The position numbers and the translations under genes were made by a program. Shown one piece after another: positions 1-5,701 of a stretch of DNA of 7,490 nt. The notes below the pieces were generated by a model, which was not told where the DNA came from, did no database searches, and worked only from the letters and a program-made list of their open reading frames with translations. This DNA comes from an uncultured Oscillibacter sp. Its GTDB lineage: Bacteria > Bacillota > Clostridia > Oscillospirales > Oscillospiraceae. Location of the stretch: positions 1 through 7,490 of the forward strand of contig CAOJHG010000094.1 of assembly GCA_948435975.1 (NCBI GenBank), in the 5' to 3' direction. The first letter of the stretch is position 1. Each line of letters begins with the position of its first letter.

Positions 1-54
1 ATTCAGGCTCAAGAATGGCGGCGCATACTGAGAAGAACTGAAAAGCCTGCATAG
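1..54 (+). other. Possible 3' tail of a plus-strand gene cut by the window edge
   Basis: The first 65 bases hold no complete gene. A strong terminator with its better T-tract on the plus strand follows at 66-106, which suggests that a plus-strand transcript enters from the left. Plus-strand frames close at 29-31 (TGA), 39-41 (TGA) and 52-54 (TAG). The frame ending at 52-54 is the longest, with 17 codons. The fragment is too short to assign a family or to decide the frame. Confidence 0.2.
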
Positions 55-65
55 GACAGCAGAAA

Positions 66-106
66 CAATCCCCCTGACTGGATAAAGGTCAGGGGGATTG
101 CTTTTT
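66..106 (+). terminator. Bidirectional Rho-independent terminator
   Basis: A perfect 13-bp stem (66-78 pairs with 88-100, arms CAATCCCCCTGAC and GTCAGGGGGATTG) encloses a 9-nt loop TGGATAAAG. Five T follow on the plus strand (102-106). Read on the minus strand, the same stem is followed by TTTCTG, and it lies about 28 bp past the stop of the minus-strand HExxH gene. It can therefore end transcription from both sides. Confidence 0.9.
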
Positions 107-127
107 GAATATAGGATGGCGCCGCTG

Positions 128-964
128 TTAAGCCACGGCGGAGAAGGGACGGCGTTCTGCGTCCTGCTTGGCGGCAGACGCTGCCTGCTGGGCCTGCTGG
201 ATGGAATCCTGATTGTCGGCTACAGTGGTGGTGCGGGTGGTGCCGCCGGAGACGTAAGCCTTTCCGCATTCCGGACATATGGCGGTGTGGATCGTCACAT
301 TCTGGCTGACTACTTTCCGGTCCTCCCGTTCCGCCTTGGCCTGTTCCCGGACCACGTGCTCCATCTCATGCCCACGGACAGCGGATGCGGCCTGCTCCGG
401 GGCGATGTTGGTAGGCGTCTGGAAGGATACGCCCATGTCGTCGGACTCATCTTGGTACTTGCGCTGCTTGCAGGTCTGGCACTCGCCCTCTTCCATAGCT
501 GCCTGAGCGCCCTCCGCACCAAGATTTTCTTCAATGGGGACATCCCCGCCCTCCTGTGCCGCCGGGGTTACAGCCTTTTGTGCCAGAGGACTCATGCCCT
601 CCTGTGCGGCAGGATTCACAGCCTGCTGCGGGCTGAGGTCTGCGGGGTCCACATACTGAATGCGCATCCGGACAGACATTTCTGCCGGGTCCGCGCCTTC
701 ACGAATGGGAAGCCCCAGCTTGGCGCTGCTCTGTTCACCGGCGCTCAGGGCGGGTACAGACCCTACCGGCTGTACAGGCGTTTCAAGAGAGGGCGTCCGC
801 TGGGCAGTCCATACGCCGCCAGCGGCCTTCTGCGTAGAGCCAGCCTGCTGGGGGGCGGCTTTTTGGGCGTCCTGCACACCGGAAACTGCCTGCCGCTGAG
901 CCCCGGTATTATAGTAATAAGGCGTGCGGGTATACATGCTGAAACCGGAAACTCCGTTAATCAT
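128..964 (-). CDS. Putative HExxH metalloprotease-like protein with two CxxC pairs (SprA-related-like)
   Basis: The protein has 278 residues. The start is ATG at 964, because GAGGTG lies 6 nt upstream; a TTG at 982 would put that site inside the gene. There is no signal peptide or membrane segment, so it is probably cytoplasmic. Residues 1-160 are low-complexity, rich in Ala, Gln, Pro and Gly, with a 16-residue tandem repeat. The conserved-looking part is 161-247: CQTC (162-165), KYQD.S.D, VSFQTPT, then HEMEH (199-203), which fits the HExxH zincin motif, then CPEC (230-233) and YVSGGTTRTTT. The order HExxH followed by Y.xGG recalls the SprA-related putative metalloproteases (HExxH, then YAVGGEV), but the similarity is limited. 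The paired cysteines could form a zinc ribbon with the HExxH helix inserted. No substrate is suggested. The gene has its own promoter at 998-1025 and ends at the 66-106 terminator. The reading frame is certain; protease activity is inferred. Confidence 0.85.
   Translation of the reverse strand: MINGVSGFSMYTRTPYYYNTGAQRQAVSGVQDAQKAAPQQAGSTQKAAGGVWTAQRTPSLETPVQPVGSVPALSAGEQSSAKLGLPIREGADPAEMSVRMRIQYVDPADLSPQQAVNPAAQEGMSPLAQKAVTPAAQEGGDVPIEENLGAEGAQAAMEEGECQTCKQRKYQDESDDMGVSFQTPTNIAPEQAASAVRGHEMEHVVREQAKAEREDRKVVSQNVTIHTAICPECGKAYVSGGTTRTTTVADNQDSIQQAQQAASAAKQDAERRPFSAVA
548..640 (-). repeat. Two-copy 48-bp in-frame tandem repeat in the HExxH gene
   Basis: The 12-mer GCCCTCCTGTGC (plus strand) occurs at 548-559 and again at 596-607, with diverged similarity continuing rightwards (CAGCCTTTTG versus CAGCCTGCTG). 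The period is 48 bp, or 16 codons. In protein terms AVNPAAQEG (residues 115-123) is repeated as AVTPAAQEG (131-139). It lies in the low-complexity N-terminal part and probably arose by slippage or duplication in a flexible linker. Confidence 0.7.
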
Positions 965-970
965 AACAAT

Positions 971-976
971 CACCTC
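971..976 (-). promoter_or_regulatory. Ribosome binding site that sets the start of the HExxH gene
   Basis: GAGGTG on the minus strand lies 6 nt before ATG at 964. It overlaps the codons that would follow an alternative in-frame TTG at 982, which argues for the ATG start. Confidence 0.75.
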
Positions 977-997
977 GTTCAACGCTTTGATGCTTCT

Positions 998-1025
998 ATT
1001 ATACCAAACTCTGCGGAAATGGCAA
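998..1025 (-). promoter_or_regulatory. Sigma-A-type promoter of the HExxH gene
   Basis: On the minus strand, TTGCCA (1025-1020, 5 of 6 to consensus) is followed by a 16-bp spacer and a perfect TATAAT (1003-998). A TG one base before the -10 gives an extended -10. Transcription would start near 991, leaving a leader of about 27 nt. The -35 box lies within a palindrome at 1019-1035. Confidence 0.8.
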
Positions 1026-1035
1026 GCGCTTCCAT
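1019..1035. promoter_or_regulatory. Operator-like palindrome over the -35 box (cre/LacI-family-like)
   Basis: ATGGCAAGCGCTTCCAT is a near-perfect inverted repeat with one extra C in the left arm. Read on the minus strand, TGGAAGCGCTTGCC matches 13 of 14 positions of the simplified cre pattern TGNAANCGNTTNCA. It covers the -35 box of the HExxH gene promoter and begins about 20 bp past the cellulase stop codon. Binding of a LacI/GalR/CcpA-type regulator is inferred from sequence alone. Confidence 0.4.
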
Positions 1036-1053
1036 CGTTTTTTCAGGCTTTTT

Positions 1054-2472
1054 TCACCCGCAGTCCATGACACACAAGCCTGCCCCGCCTTTGACGATAA
1101 AGCCGGGACCCTCGATGGAGCCTCCAGCGGGGATACTGCCGTTATAATCTTTAGAAGATATACGGAGTGTATTGCCGCTCGTGGTGTAATTACCATTCCA
1201 GCAATCCTGGAGGGTAAAGGGGCCATTAAAAGAAATAGAAATTTCCCACTGCTTGCAGGGCTCCGCATCCTTGTTTTGAACTGTCACGGCGTAGTGATAG
1301 AAGCATTCCCCGTTGGACTGCCACTGATTCAGAACCACCGCTGACGAGTTCCCAGTGGAGGGCGCGGAGACTGCTGGCCTGGCGGAAGCGCTGGGGTGCG
1401 TCCCGGCCTCCCGCTGGCGGGTCAGTGTGCGGTAGAGCCACTTTCCAGAGACGCTCAAGTCCTCCTGCTGGAAACCGGAGGTCTTTGCGCAGCCGCTTTG
1501 GAGAAGGGCGGAGGATTCCGCCTTGTTGGACAGATTCCAGGCCAGATAGCTGACGCCATAAAGATCCAGCGTTTGAATCCACTGGTCCGCCTGCGCTTCA
1601 TTGACCGCGCCGTTTCCGCTTGCGCCGCAGATGCCGAACTCGGAGACAAAGATGGGAAGACCCTTCTCAATGGCGGCGGTCATGGTACTGCGAAGGGCAT
1701 CGGTGTGGGTGGCGGCATAGAAGTGGAGGGTATACATGATGTTCTGATAGGCGGTGATAGGATCTGCGGCGGCCTGGTCCACGAACTGAGACCAGTTGGG
1801 CGTTCCAACCAGGATAACAGCGTTTTCATCATTGGCCCGTATCACGCCGGTGACAGCTTCTGCATAGGACTTGATGGACTGCCAGTTAACACCGCCATTA
1901 GGTTCGTTACAGATTTCATAGAGGACGTTGGGACAGCCTGCATACTGGGCGGACATCTCCGCAAAAAATGCCTTGGCCTCATCCAGATGGCGGTTGGGGT
2001 CGCCGTCAGAGAGGATATGCCAGTCAATGATAACATACAGGTCCTGGGAAACCGCGCAGGCAACCCCCTTGTGAATCAGGGACTTGAGGGCGTTTTGGTC
2101 CCCGCCGGAGCAGTAGCCGCCGTATTCTTCCGTGTACACAGCCAGACGGACAGCATTGACATGCCACTCTTCCCGAAGCTGATGGAAGCAGTCCTCGTTT
2201 ATGTATTCTGGATACCAGGCGATGCCGTGTGTGCTGACGCCGCGAAGCTGGACCGGATTCCCCGCCTGGTCTGTCAAATGGGTCCCCTTTACGCTGAGCG
2301 CCCCAGAAACCGAAGGCACGGCCATACTGGGAGCACTGGCGGCTTTGACAGGAACTGGAGAAGCCTTGCTTTTCTGCACAGCGGCGGCGTTCACGATTCC
2401 TGGAACTCCAACAGCGCTGAGTAAGGTGAAAAGTGCCAGAATCAGGGCCGGAAGCACCGCTTTCCGATTCAT
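1054..2472 (-). CDS. Secreted GH5 (subfamily 2-like) endoglucanase with C-terminal CBM2-like domain
   Basis: The protein has 472 residues and probably hydrolyses internal beta-1,4-glucosidic bonds of cellulose or related beta-glucans outside the cell. The start at 2472 is set by AAAGGAGG 9 nt upstream and by the signal peptide that follows (residues 1 to about 30, ending near VNAA). A Ser/Pro/Ala-rich linker (31-56) leads to the catalytic domain (about 57-352). It carries LRGVSTHG (77-83), DWH (150-152), the acid/base Glu190 in NEP, HFYA (250-253), the nucleophile Glu278 in SEFG, and WNLSNK. A second linker (about 353-378) joins a CBM2-like module (about 379-462) with aromatic residues W384, W409 and W425 and the pattern CWNGNY...NGSIPAGGS. 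The extreme C-terminus has extra cysteines (467, 471). No anchor or dockerin is visible, so it is probably released free. No clear terminator follows; read-through into the HExxH gene is possible. Confidence 0.93.
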   Translation of the reverse strand: MNRKAVLPALILALFTLLSAVGVPGIVNAAAVQKSKASPVPVKAASAPSMAVPSVSGALSVKGTHLTDQAGNPVQLRGVSTHGIAWYPEYINEDCFHQLREEWHVNAVRLAVYTEEYGGYCSGGDQNALKSLIHKGVACAVSQDLYVIIDWHILSDGDPNRHLDEAKAFFAEMSAQYAGCPNVLYEICNEPNGGVNWQSIKSYAEAVTGVIRANDENAVILVGTPNWSQFVDQAAADPITAYQNIMYTLHFYAATHTDALRSTMTAAIEKGLPIFVSEFGICGASGNGAVNEAQADQWIQTLDLYGVSYLAWNLSNKAESSALLQSGCAKTSGFQQEDLSVSGKWLYRTLTRQREAGTHPSASARPAVSAPSTGNSSAVVLNQWQSNGECFYHYAVTVQNKDAEPCKQWEISISFNGPFTLQDCWNGNYTTSGNTLRISSKDYNGSIPAGGSIEGPGFIVKGGAGLCVMDCG

Positions 2473-2481
2473 ATGGGTCCT

Positions 2482-2489
2482 CCTCCTTT
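2482..2489 (-). promoter_or_regulatory. Strong ribosome binding site of the GH5 gene
   Basis: AAAGGAGG on the minus strand lies 9 nt before ATG at 2472. The frame stays open further upstream to 2706, but that extension has no Shine-Dalgarno site and would bury the signal peptide 78 residues into the protein, so the 2472 start is preferred. Confidence 0.8.
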
Positions 2490-2494
2490 CGCAG

Positions 2495-2510
2495 ATGAAA
2501 GCGCTGATGA
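2495..2510. promoter_or_regulatory. Operator-like site in the GH5 leader (cre/LacI-family-like)
   Basis: TGAAAGCGCTGATG (2496-2509, plus strand) matches 12 of 14 positions of the cre pattern TGWAANCGNTNWCA; the right half is weaker. ATGAAAGCGCT here is 10 of 11 identical to ATGGAAGCGCT in the palindrome at 1019-1035. It lies just downstream of the predicted GH5 transcription start, a usual place for catabolite or sugar repressor binding. Function is inferred. Confidence 0.35.
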
Positions 2511-2519
2511 TGCAATAAC

Positions 2520-2548
2520 AGTTTAGCATGGATTCACCGAAAAGGAAA
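2520..2548 (-). promoter_or_regulatory. Candidate promoter of the GH5 gene
   Basis: On the minus strand, TAAACT (2525-2520) is preceded by TGC, giving an extended -10. A weak -35 TTTCCT (2548-2543) lies 17 bp upstream. The extended -10 is the main support, as only three bases of the -35 match consensus. Transcription would start near 2513 and the leader would be about 40 nt. Confidence 0.35.
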
Positions 2549-2627
2549 GAGGGAAAAATATTGTCAGCGCCGCATTGGGAAGCTCTGGGGAAATCTTTAC
2601 AAAAGGGTGACAGTTCCGCGATATCTC

Positions 2628-2656
2628 TTGTTTTCACCGCAGAAATCCGGTAAAAT
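2628..2656 (+). promoter_or_regulatory. Candidate promoter of the vanY-like gene
   Basis: TTGTTT (2628-2633) is followed by a 17-bp spacer and TAAAAT (2651-2656, 5 of 6 to consensus). The start would be near 2663, giving a leader of about 35 nt. That start would cut through the AAGGAG at 2659-2664. The rest of the divergent region 2473-2698 shows no gene or strong hairpin. Confidence 0.5.
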
Positions 2657-2670
2657 GCAAGGAGTGAAAA

Positions 2671-2697
2671 ATGGGACAGGCCAGAAAGGACTATTGA
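2671..2697 (+). CDS. Possible 8-codon leader ORF ahead of the vanY-like gene
   Basis: AAGGAG at 2659-2664 stands 6 nt before ATG at 2671. This opens an 8-residue ORF (MGQARKDY) that stops with TGA at 2695-2697, one base before the TTG start of the next gene. The arrangement would allow translational coupling. The nearest promoter (-10 at 2651-2656) would start RNA inside this AAGGAG, so translation needs a start further upstream. It may simply be chance. Confidence 0.25.
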   Translation: MGQARKDY

Positions 2698-2698
2698 G

Positions 2699-3481
2699 TT
2701 GAGCAATTGGAAACGATGGGCGGCGGCTCTGCTGGCTCCGCTGCTACTGTCCTCTGCTGTACAGGCGGCAGGATTGAGAAAAGCGAACCCTTATATGTTT
2801 TTGGAACGCTTCAAGCTGCCCGTGACGAGGCGCGTAGAGGAGAGATTGGAAAAGGAAGCGCCGGAAGAGCTGGCGGAGTCAGAGGAACTGGAGTGGAGCC
2901 TCCTCCTGGTGAACGCCTGGTGTCCTCTGCCGGAGGATTATTCCTTTGAGATGCAGGCGCTGCCGAATGGGATGAAGGTGGACGCCCGGATTTATGAGGA
3001 CGTTATGGCGATGCTGGAGGATTGTCAGGAAGCGGGCTTGTCTCCGATGGTGTGCTCCGCGTACCGCAGCCGGGCGACGCAGAAGCGGCTGTATAATAAT
3101 AAAGTGGCCCGTCTGCGAAGTGCCGGATATGGATTAGAGACGGCGAAGATGGAGGCGGCGCGCTGGGTGGCCTTACCAGGGACCAGTGAGCATCACACCG
3201 GCTTGGCGCTGGATATCGTGTCGTCGTCCTACACGGCCCTGACCCGGCGGCAGGAAAAAACGGCGGAACAGCAGTGGCTGATGGAGCATTGCTGGGAGTA
3301 TGGGTTTATCCTGCGCTATCCCGAGGAGAAGGGGGACATCACCGGCATTTACTATGAACCCTGGCACTACCGCTATGTAGGCCGGGAGGCGGCTTTGGAA
3401 ATACGGGACAGCGGTTTGTGCTTTGAGGAATATTTGGCGGCGGAGCTCATGGGAATTACTGAAGATACGCCGGCGCTTTAA
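2699..3481 (+). CDS. VanY-type D-alanyl-D-alanine carboxypeptidase (peptidase family M15B)
   Basis: The protein has 260 residues. It probably removes the terminal D-Ala from peptidoglycan stem peptides at the outer face of the membrane or in the wall, a zinc-dependent reaction. The start is TTG at 2699, with AAAGGA 8 nt upstream. It opens directly onto a signal peptide (MSNWKRW, a hydrophobic stretch 8-18, likely cleavage near VQA at 21-23). The mature part has the M15 motifs: YRS (122-124) in SAYRSRATQ, then S163-x-H165-x-x-G168-x-A170-x-D172, which supplies two zinc ligands, and EPWH (220-223) with Glu220 as catalytic base and His223 as third ligand. All key residues are present. Length fits VanY-like enzymes. 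No vanHAX or vanRS genes are nearby, so a housekeeping wall-remodelling role is more likely than glycopeptide resistance. It diverges from the cellulase gene and is followed by glpK after 104 bp. Confidence 0.92.
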   Translation: MSNWKRWAAALLAPLLLSSAVQAAGLRKANPYMFLERFKLPVTRRVEERLEKEAPEELAESEELEWSLLLVNAWCPLPEDYSFEMQALPNGMKVDARIYEDVMAMLEDCQEAGLSPMVCSAYRSRATQKRLYNNKVARLRSAGYGLETAKMEAARWVALPGTSEHHTGLALDIVSSSYTALTRRQEKTAEQQWLMEHCWEYGFILRYPEEKGDITGIYYEPWHYRYVGREAALEIRDSGLCFEEYLAAELMGITEDTPAL

Positions 3482-3585
3482 TACATATTGGATATTTTAT
3501 ATAGACATATACAAAAAGTATCGAAAAATTGACAGACAGGAAGACAGGCGGAGTTTACGGCCTGCCTCCCGAACAGGAGACGCTT
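3482..3585 (+). promoter_or_regulatory. AT-rich spacer upstream of glpK with a possible -35
   Basis: The first half (3482-3530) is much more AT-rich than its surroundings. A perfect TTGACA lies at 3529-3534, but no good -10 appears 16-18 bp later (AGTTTA at 3552-3557 is poor). No intrinsic terminator separates the vanY-like gene from glpK, so glpK could be co-transcribed, driven from this spacer, or both. AGGAG at 3575-3579 is the glpK ribosome binding site. Confidence 0.3.
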
Positions 3586-5091
3586 ATGGATGCCTACATT
3601 GCCGCCTTGGATCAGGGTACCACCAGCTCGCGGGCCATCCTCTTCAATCAGGCAGGGGAAATTCGGGCCAGAGTGCAGTATCCCTTCCGGCAAATCTATC
3701 CACAGCCCGGATGGGTGGAGCATGACCCTATGGAGATCTGGAGCTCAGAAAAGCGGGCGCTGTCGGAAGCAGTAGACGCCGCCCATATTGACCCTAAGCA
3801 GATCGCCGCCCTGGGCATTACCAACCAGCGGGAGACGGCTGTTTTGTGGGAGCGCGGAACGGGGAAACCCATCTGTAATGCCATCGTCTGGCAGTGCCGC
3901 CGGACTGCATCCATCTGCGACAGTCTGAAGGCCGCTGGGATGGAATCGTCCGTCACAGAAAAAACCGGCCTGCTGATTGACGCGTATTTCTCCGGCACGA
4001 AATTTCAGTGGCTGTTGGACAACGTTCCCGGCGCCCGGCGGCGTGCGGAACGGGGAGAGCTCTGCGCGGGTACAGTGGATAGCTGGCTGATTTGGAACCT
4101 CACCGGCGGAAAGGTTCATGTAACGGACTACTCCAACGCCTCACGCACCATGCTTTTCAATATTGAATCGCTGCAATGGGACCAGGACCTCTGCGCCGCT
4201 CTGAACGTGCCGGTGTCCCTCCTTCCTGAACCCCGCCCCAACAGCGAGGTTTTCGGCAAGGTGGCAGAGAATATTCCCGGCTTGGAGGCCCTGGCGGGAA
4301 TCCCTATCTGTGGAAGCGCCGGAGATCAGCCCGCCGCGCTCTTTGGCCAGGCCTGTTTTGCTGCGGGGCAGGCGAAGAATACCTATGGCACCGGATGCTT
4401 CACCCTGATGAACGTGGGAGAAACAGCGGTCCGGCCCGAGGAAGGGCTGCTGACCTCTGTGGGCTGGTCTGTAGGTGGGAAGACTGTCTACGCCATGGAA
4501 GGCAGCGTGTTCAATGCGGGAAGCGCGATTCAGTGGCTCCGGGACGAGCTGGGACTGATTTCCGCGGCGCCGGAGTGTGACCGTCTGGCGGAGAGCGTTC
4601 CTTCCTCTGGAGGCGTGTACGTGGTCCCGGCTTTCACAGGCTTGGGGGCCCCCTACTGGGACATGTACGCCCGGGGTACGATTGTGGGCCTGACCCGGGG
4701 GAGTACCCGCGCCCATATCGCCCGGGCCGTGCTGGACTCCATCGCCTTCCAGGTGGCGGACCTGGTGCGGGTGATGGGACGGACCTGCCCGCTGACGGTT
4801 TTGCGTGTGGATGGCGGCGCGTCGGTCAGCGATATCCTGATGCAGACCCAGGCGGACCTGCTGCGCCTGCCGGTGGACCGCCCTGCCCAGGTGGAGACCA
4901 CAGCCTTTGGCGCGGCGGCGCTGGCGGGACTGGCCGCAGGCGTCTGGAGCGGTCTGGAGGAGCTGGAGAGCCTGCGCCGCAGTCAGTACGTCTTTCTCCC
5001 CCAGCGGGACGAGGAGGCCTGCGGGGAGGCGTACCGGCAGTGGCGGCGTGCGGTGGAGCGTGCCAGGAGCTGGATTGAAAACGAACTGTAA
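3586..5091 (+). CDS. glpK: Glycerol kinase
   Basis: The protein has 501 residues, the usual GlpK length. It phosphorylates glycerol with ATP to sn-glycerol 3-phosphate in the cytoplasm, the entry step of glycerol use. ATG at 3586 is chosen because AGGAG lies 6 nt upstream and the N-terminus then matches the family; the frame is open from a TTG at 3529. It is an FGGY kinase: the N-terminal half has DQGTTSSR (9-16), ITNQRET (78-84), VWQCRRT (101-107), the FGGY signature in YFSGTKFQWLLDN (134-146), GTVDSWLIW (162-170) and GDQPAALFGQ (246-255) with catalytic base Asp247. The C-terminal half has NTYGTGCF (265-272), PAFTGLGAPYW (348-358) and VDGGAS (408-413). The YHFYG-type segment carrying the HPr-phosphorylated histidine of many Firmicute enzymes is absent before GDQ. 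No glpF or glpD lies beside it. Confidence 0.96.
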   Translation: MDAYIAALDQGTTSSRAILFNQAGEIRARVQYPFRQIYPQPGWVEHDPMEIWSSEKRALSEAVDAAHIDPKQIAALGITNQRETAVLWERGTGKPICNAIVWQCRRTASICDSLKAAGMESSVTEKTGLLIDAYFSGTKFQWLLDNVPGARRRAERGELCAGTVDSWLIWNLTGGKVHVTDYSNASRTMLFNIESLQWDQDLCAALNVPVSLLPEPRPNSEVFGKVAENIPGLEALAGIPICGSAGDQPAALFGQACFAAGQAKNTYGTGCFTLMNVGETAVRPEEGLLTSVGWSVGGKTVYAMEGSVFNAGSAIQWLRDELGLISAAPECDRLAESVPSSGGVYVVPAFTGLGAPYWDMYARGTIVGLTRGSTRAHIARAVLDSIAFQVADLVRVMGRTCPLTVLRVDGGASVSDILMQTQADLLRLPVDRPAQVETTAFGAAALAGLAAGVWSGLEELESLRRSQYVFLPQRDEEACGEAYRQWRRAVERARSWIENEL

Positions 5092-5107
5092 ACATCCGGA
5101 AATTCGG

Positions 5108-5136
5108 TTGCGTTTCCTGGAAAAATGCGTTATACT
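5108..5136 (+). promoter_or_regulatory. Sigma-A-type promoter of the zinc-ribbon gene
   Basis: TTGCGT (5108-5113) and TATACT (5131-5136, 5 of 6) are separated by exactly 17 bp. Transcription would start near 5143 and give a leader of about 65 nt. It begins 17 bp after the glpK stop, so the small gene can be expressed independently of glpK. Confidence 0.75.
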
Positions 5137-5192
5137 AAACAAAACCGCCGGGAAGAGAACCGATGGATGTCAAGCCGCAGGGCTAAAATATG

Positions 5193-5200
5193 AAAGGGGA
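5193..5200 (+). promoter_or_regulatory. Ribosome binding site that sets the zinc-ribbon gene start
   Basis: AAAGGGGA lies 7 nt before ATG at 5208. An in-frame ATG at 5190 overlaps this site and has no good site of its own, so 5208 is preferred. Confidence 0.8.
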
Positions 5201-5207
5201 TATACAC

Positions 5208-5600
5208 ATGGGATTTTCGATTGATGAACTGACCAGAAAGGCGAAGGACATGGCGAACATGGCCGTTGATAAGACGAAGGACGCCGCCGACCTGGTGAAA
5301 ATCAACATGGCGATTGCCGGCGAACAGCGGGAGATCGAGAAGAACTACCGTATTATCGGCGAGTGGTTCGTGAACGAGTATGAGGGTGAGATTCCTGAAG
5401 CTGTGCGGGAAGGCGTGGACGCTGTGATGGCCTCCAGGGCGAGAATCGCGGAGCTGGAGGACAGCAAGCCTGTGAAGGAGGAGAGCGTGCCAGAGGAGGA
5501 TGTGGAAGCGGCTCCTGCTGGAAAGAAGTGCCCCATTTGCGGCGCGGAATCCGACAGCAAGTTCTGCCCCCAGTGCGGCGCGCCCATGGGCGAGGAATAA
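5208..5600 (+). CDS. Small protein with helical N-terminus and C-terminal zinc ribbon
   Basis: The protein has 130 residues and no signal peptide or membrane segment. Residues 1-85 are charged and likely helical, possibly coiled-coil, with a run of MAN/MAV and KTKDAADLVK. An acidic linker (about 86-104, rich in Glu and Pro) follows. The tail (107-126) is a double-CxxC zinc ribbon: Cys108, Cys111, Cys120 and Cys123 in KKCPICGAES and FCPQCGAPMG. Short proteins of this build are common in Clostridia and lack a known function. The ribbon probably binds zinc structurally and may mediate contact with protein or nucleic acid, but nothing here decides which. It is monocistronic: its promoter is at 5108-5136 and a terminator follows 15 bp after the stop. 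Confidence 0.88.
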   Translation: MGFSIDELTRKAKDMANMAVDKTKDAADLVKINMAIAGEQREIEKNYRIIGEWFVNEYEGEIPEAVREGVDAVMASRARIAELEDSKPVKEESVPEEDVEAAPAGKKCPICGAESDSKFCPQCGAPMGEE

Positions 5601-5615
5601 GGCTGCATTCAACAG

Positions 5616-5652
5616 AAAGAGGGACCGCTGGATAAAATGGCGGTCCCTCTTT
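5616..5652 (+). terminator. Bidirectional Rho-independent terminator between convergent genes
   Basis: A perfect 13-bp stem (5616-5628 pairs with 5640-5652, arms AAAGAGGGACCGC and GCGGTCCCTCTTT) holds an 11-nt loop TGGATAAAATG and runs into TTTTTAT on the plus strand. On the minus strand the stem is followed by CTGTTG after its own TTT. It ends the zinc-ribbon gene and, 49 bp past its stop, the minus-strand mglB-like gene. Confidence 0.92.
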
Positions 5653-5701
5653 TTATGAGGTTTTGTTGGAAGAAATTGGGTAATTTGGATGGGCGGAGGG
5701 T

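Noticed and set aside
1019..1046. Palindrome followed by six T on the plus strand, as a terminator
   Set aside because: No plus-strand gene lies upstream and the palindrome has almost no loop. An operator over the -35 box fits better.
98..1147. Long plus-strand open frame of 349 codons opposite the HExxH gene
   Set aside because: It lacks a ribosome binding site at a sensible start and reads as Cys/Leu/Gly-rich low-complexity protein with no motif. The minus-strand gene has a promoter, ribosome binding site, terminator and recognisable motifs.
1396..2424. Plus-strand open frame of 342 codons opposite the GH5 cellulase
   Set aside because: It is an antisense shadow of a clear GH5 domain with catalytic residues; its translation has no recognisable motif and no start signals.
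2473..2706. N-terminal extension of the cellulase to a start at 2706
   Set aside because: It would place a strong ribosome binding site and signal peptide inside the protein and would cross the divergent promoter region.
2699..3481. Glycopeptide resistance determinant
   Set aside because: Only a single VanY-like gene is present, with no vanHAX, vanRS or vanZ; single M15B carboxypeptidases are common housekeeping genes.
3529..3568. GACAG repeated three times near the glpK spacer as an iteron or operator array
   Set aside because: The copies are irregularly spaced five-mers and extend no further; this is expected by chance in purine-rich sequence.
4141..5142. Minus-strand open frame of 333 codons opposite glpK
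   Set aside because: It is a GC-rich antisense shadow, His/Arg/Gln-rich, without a plausible start or family motif; glpK is unmistakable on the other strand.
5137..5207. Riboswitch or small leader peptide in the 65-nt leader of the zinc-ribbon gene
   Set aside because: The leader is short, without a recognisable aptamer or an anti-terminator hairpin; the short frames starting at ATGs here have no Shine-Dalgarno site.
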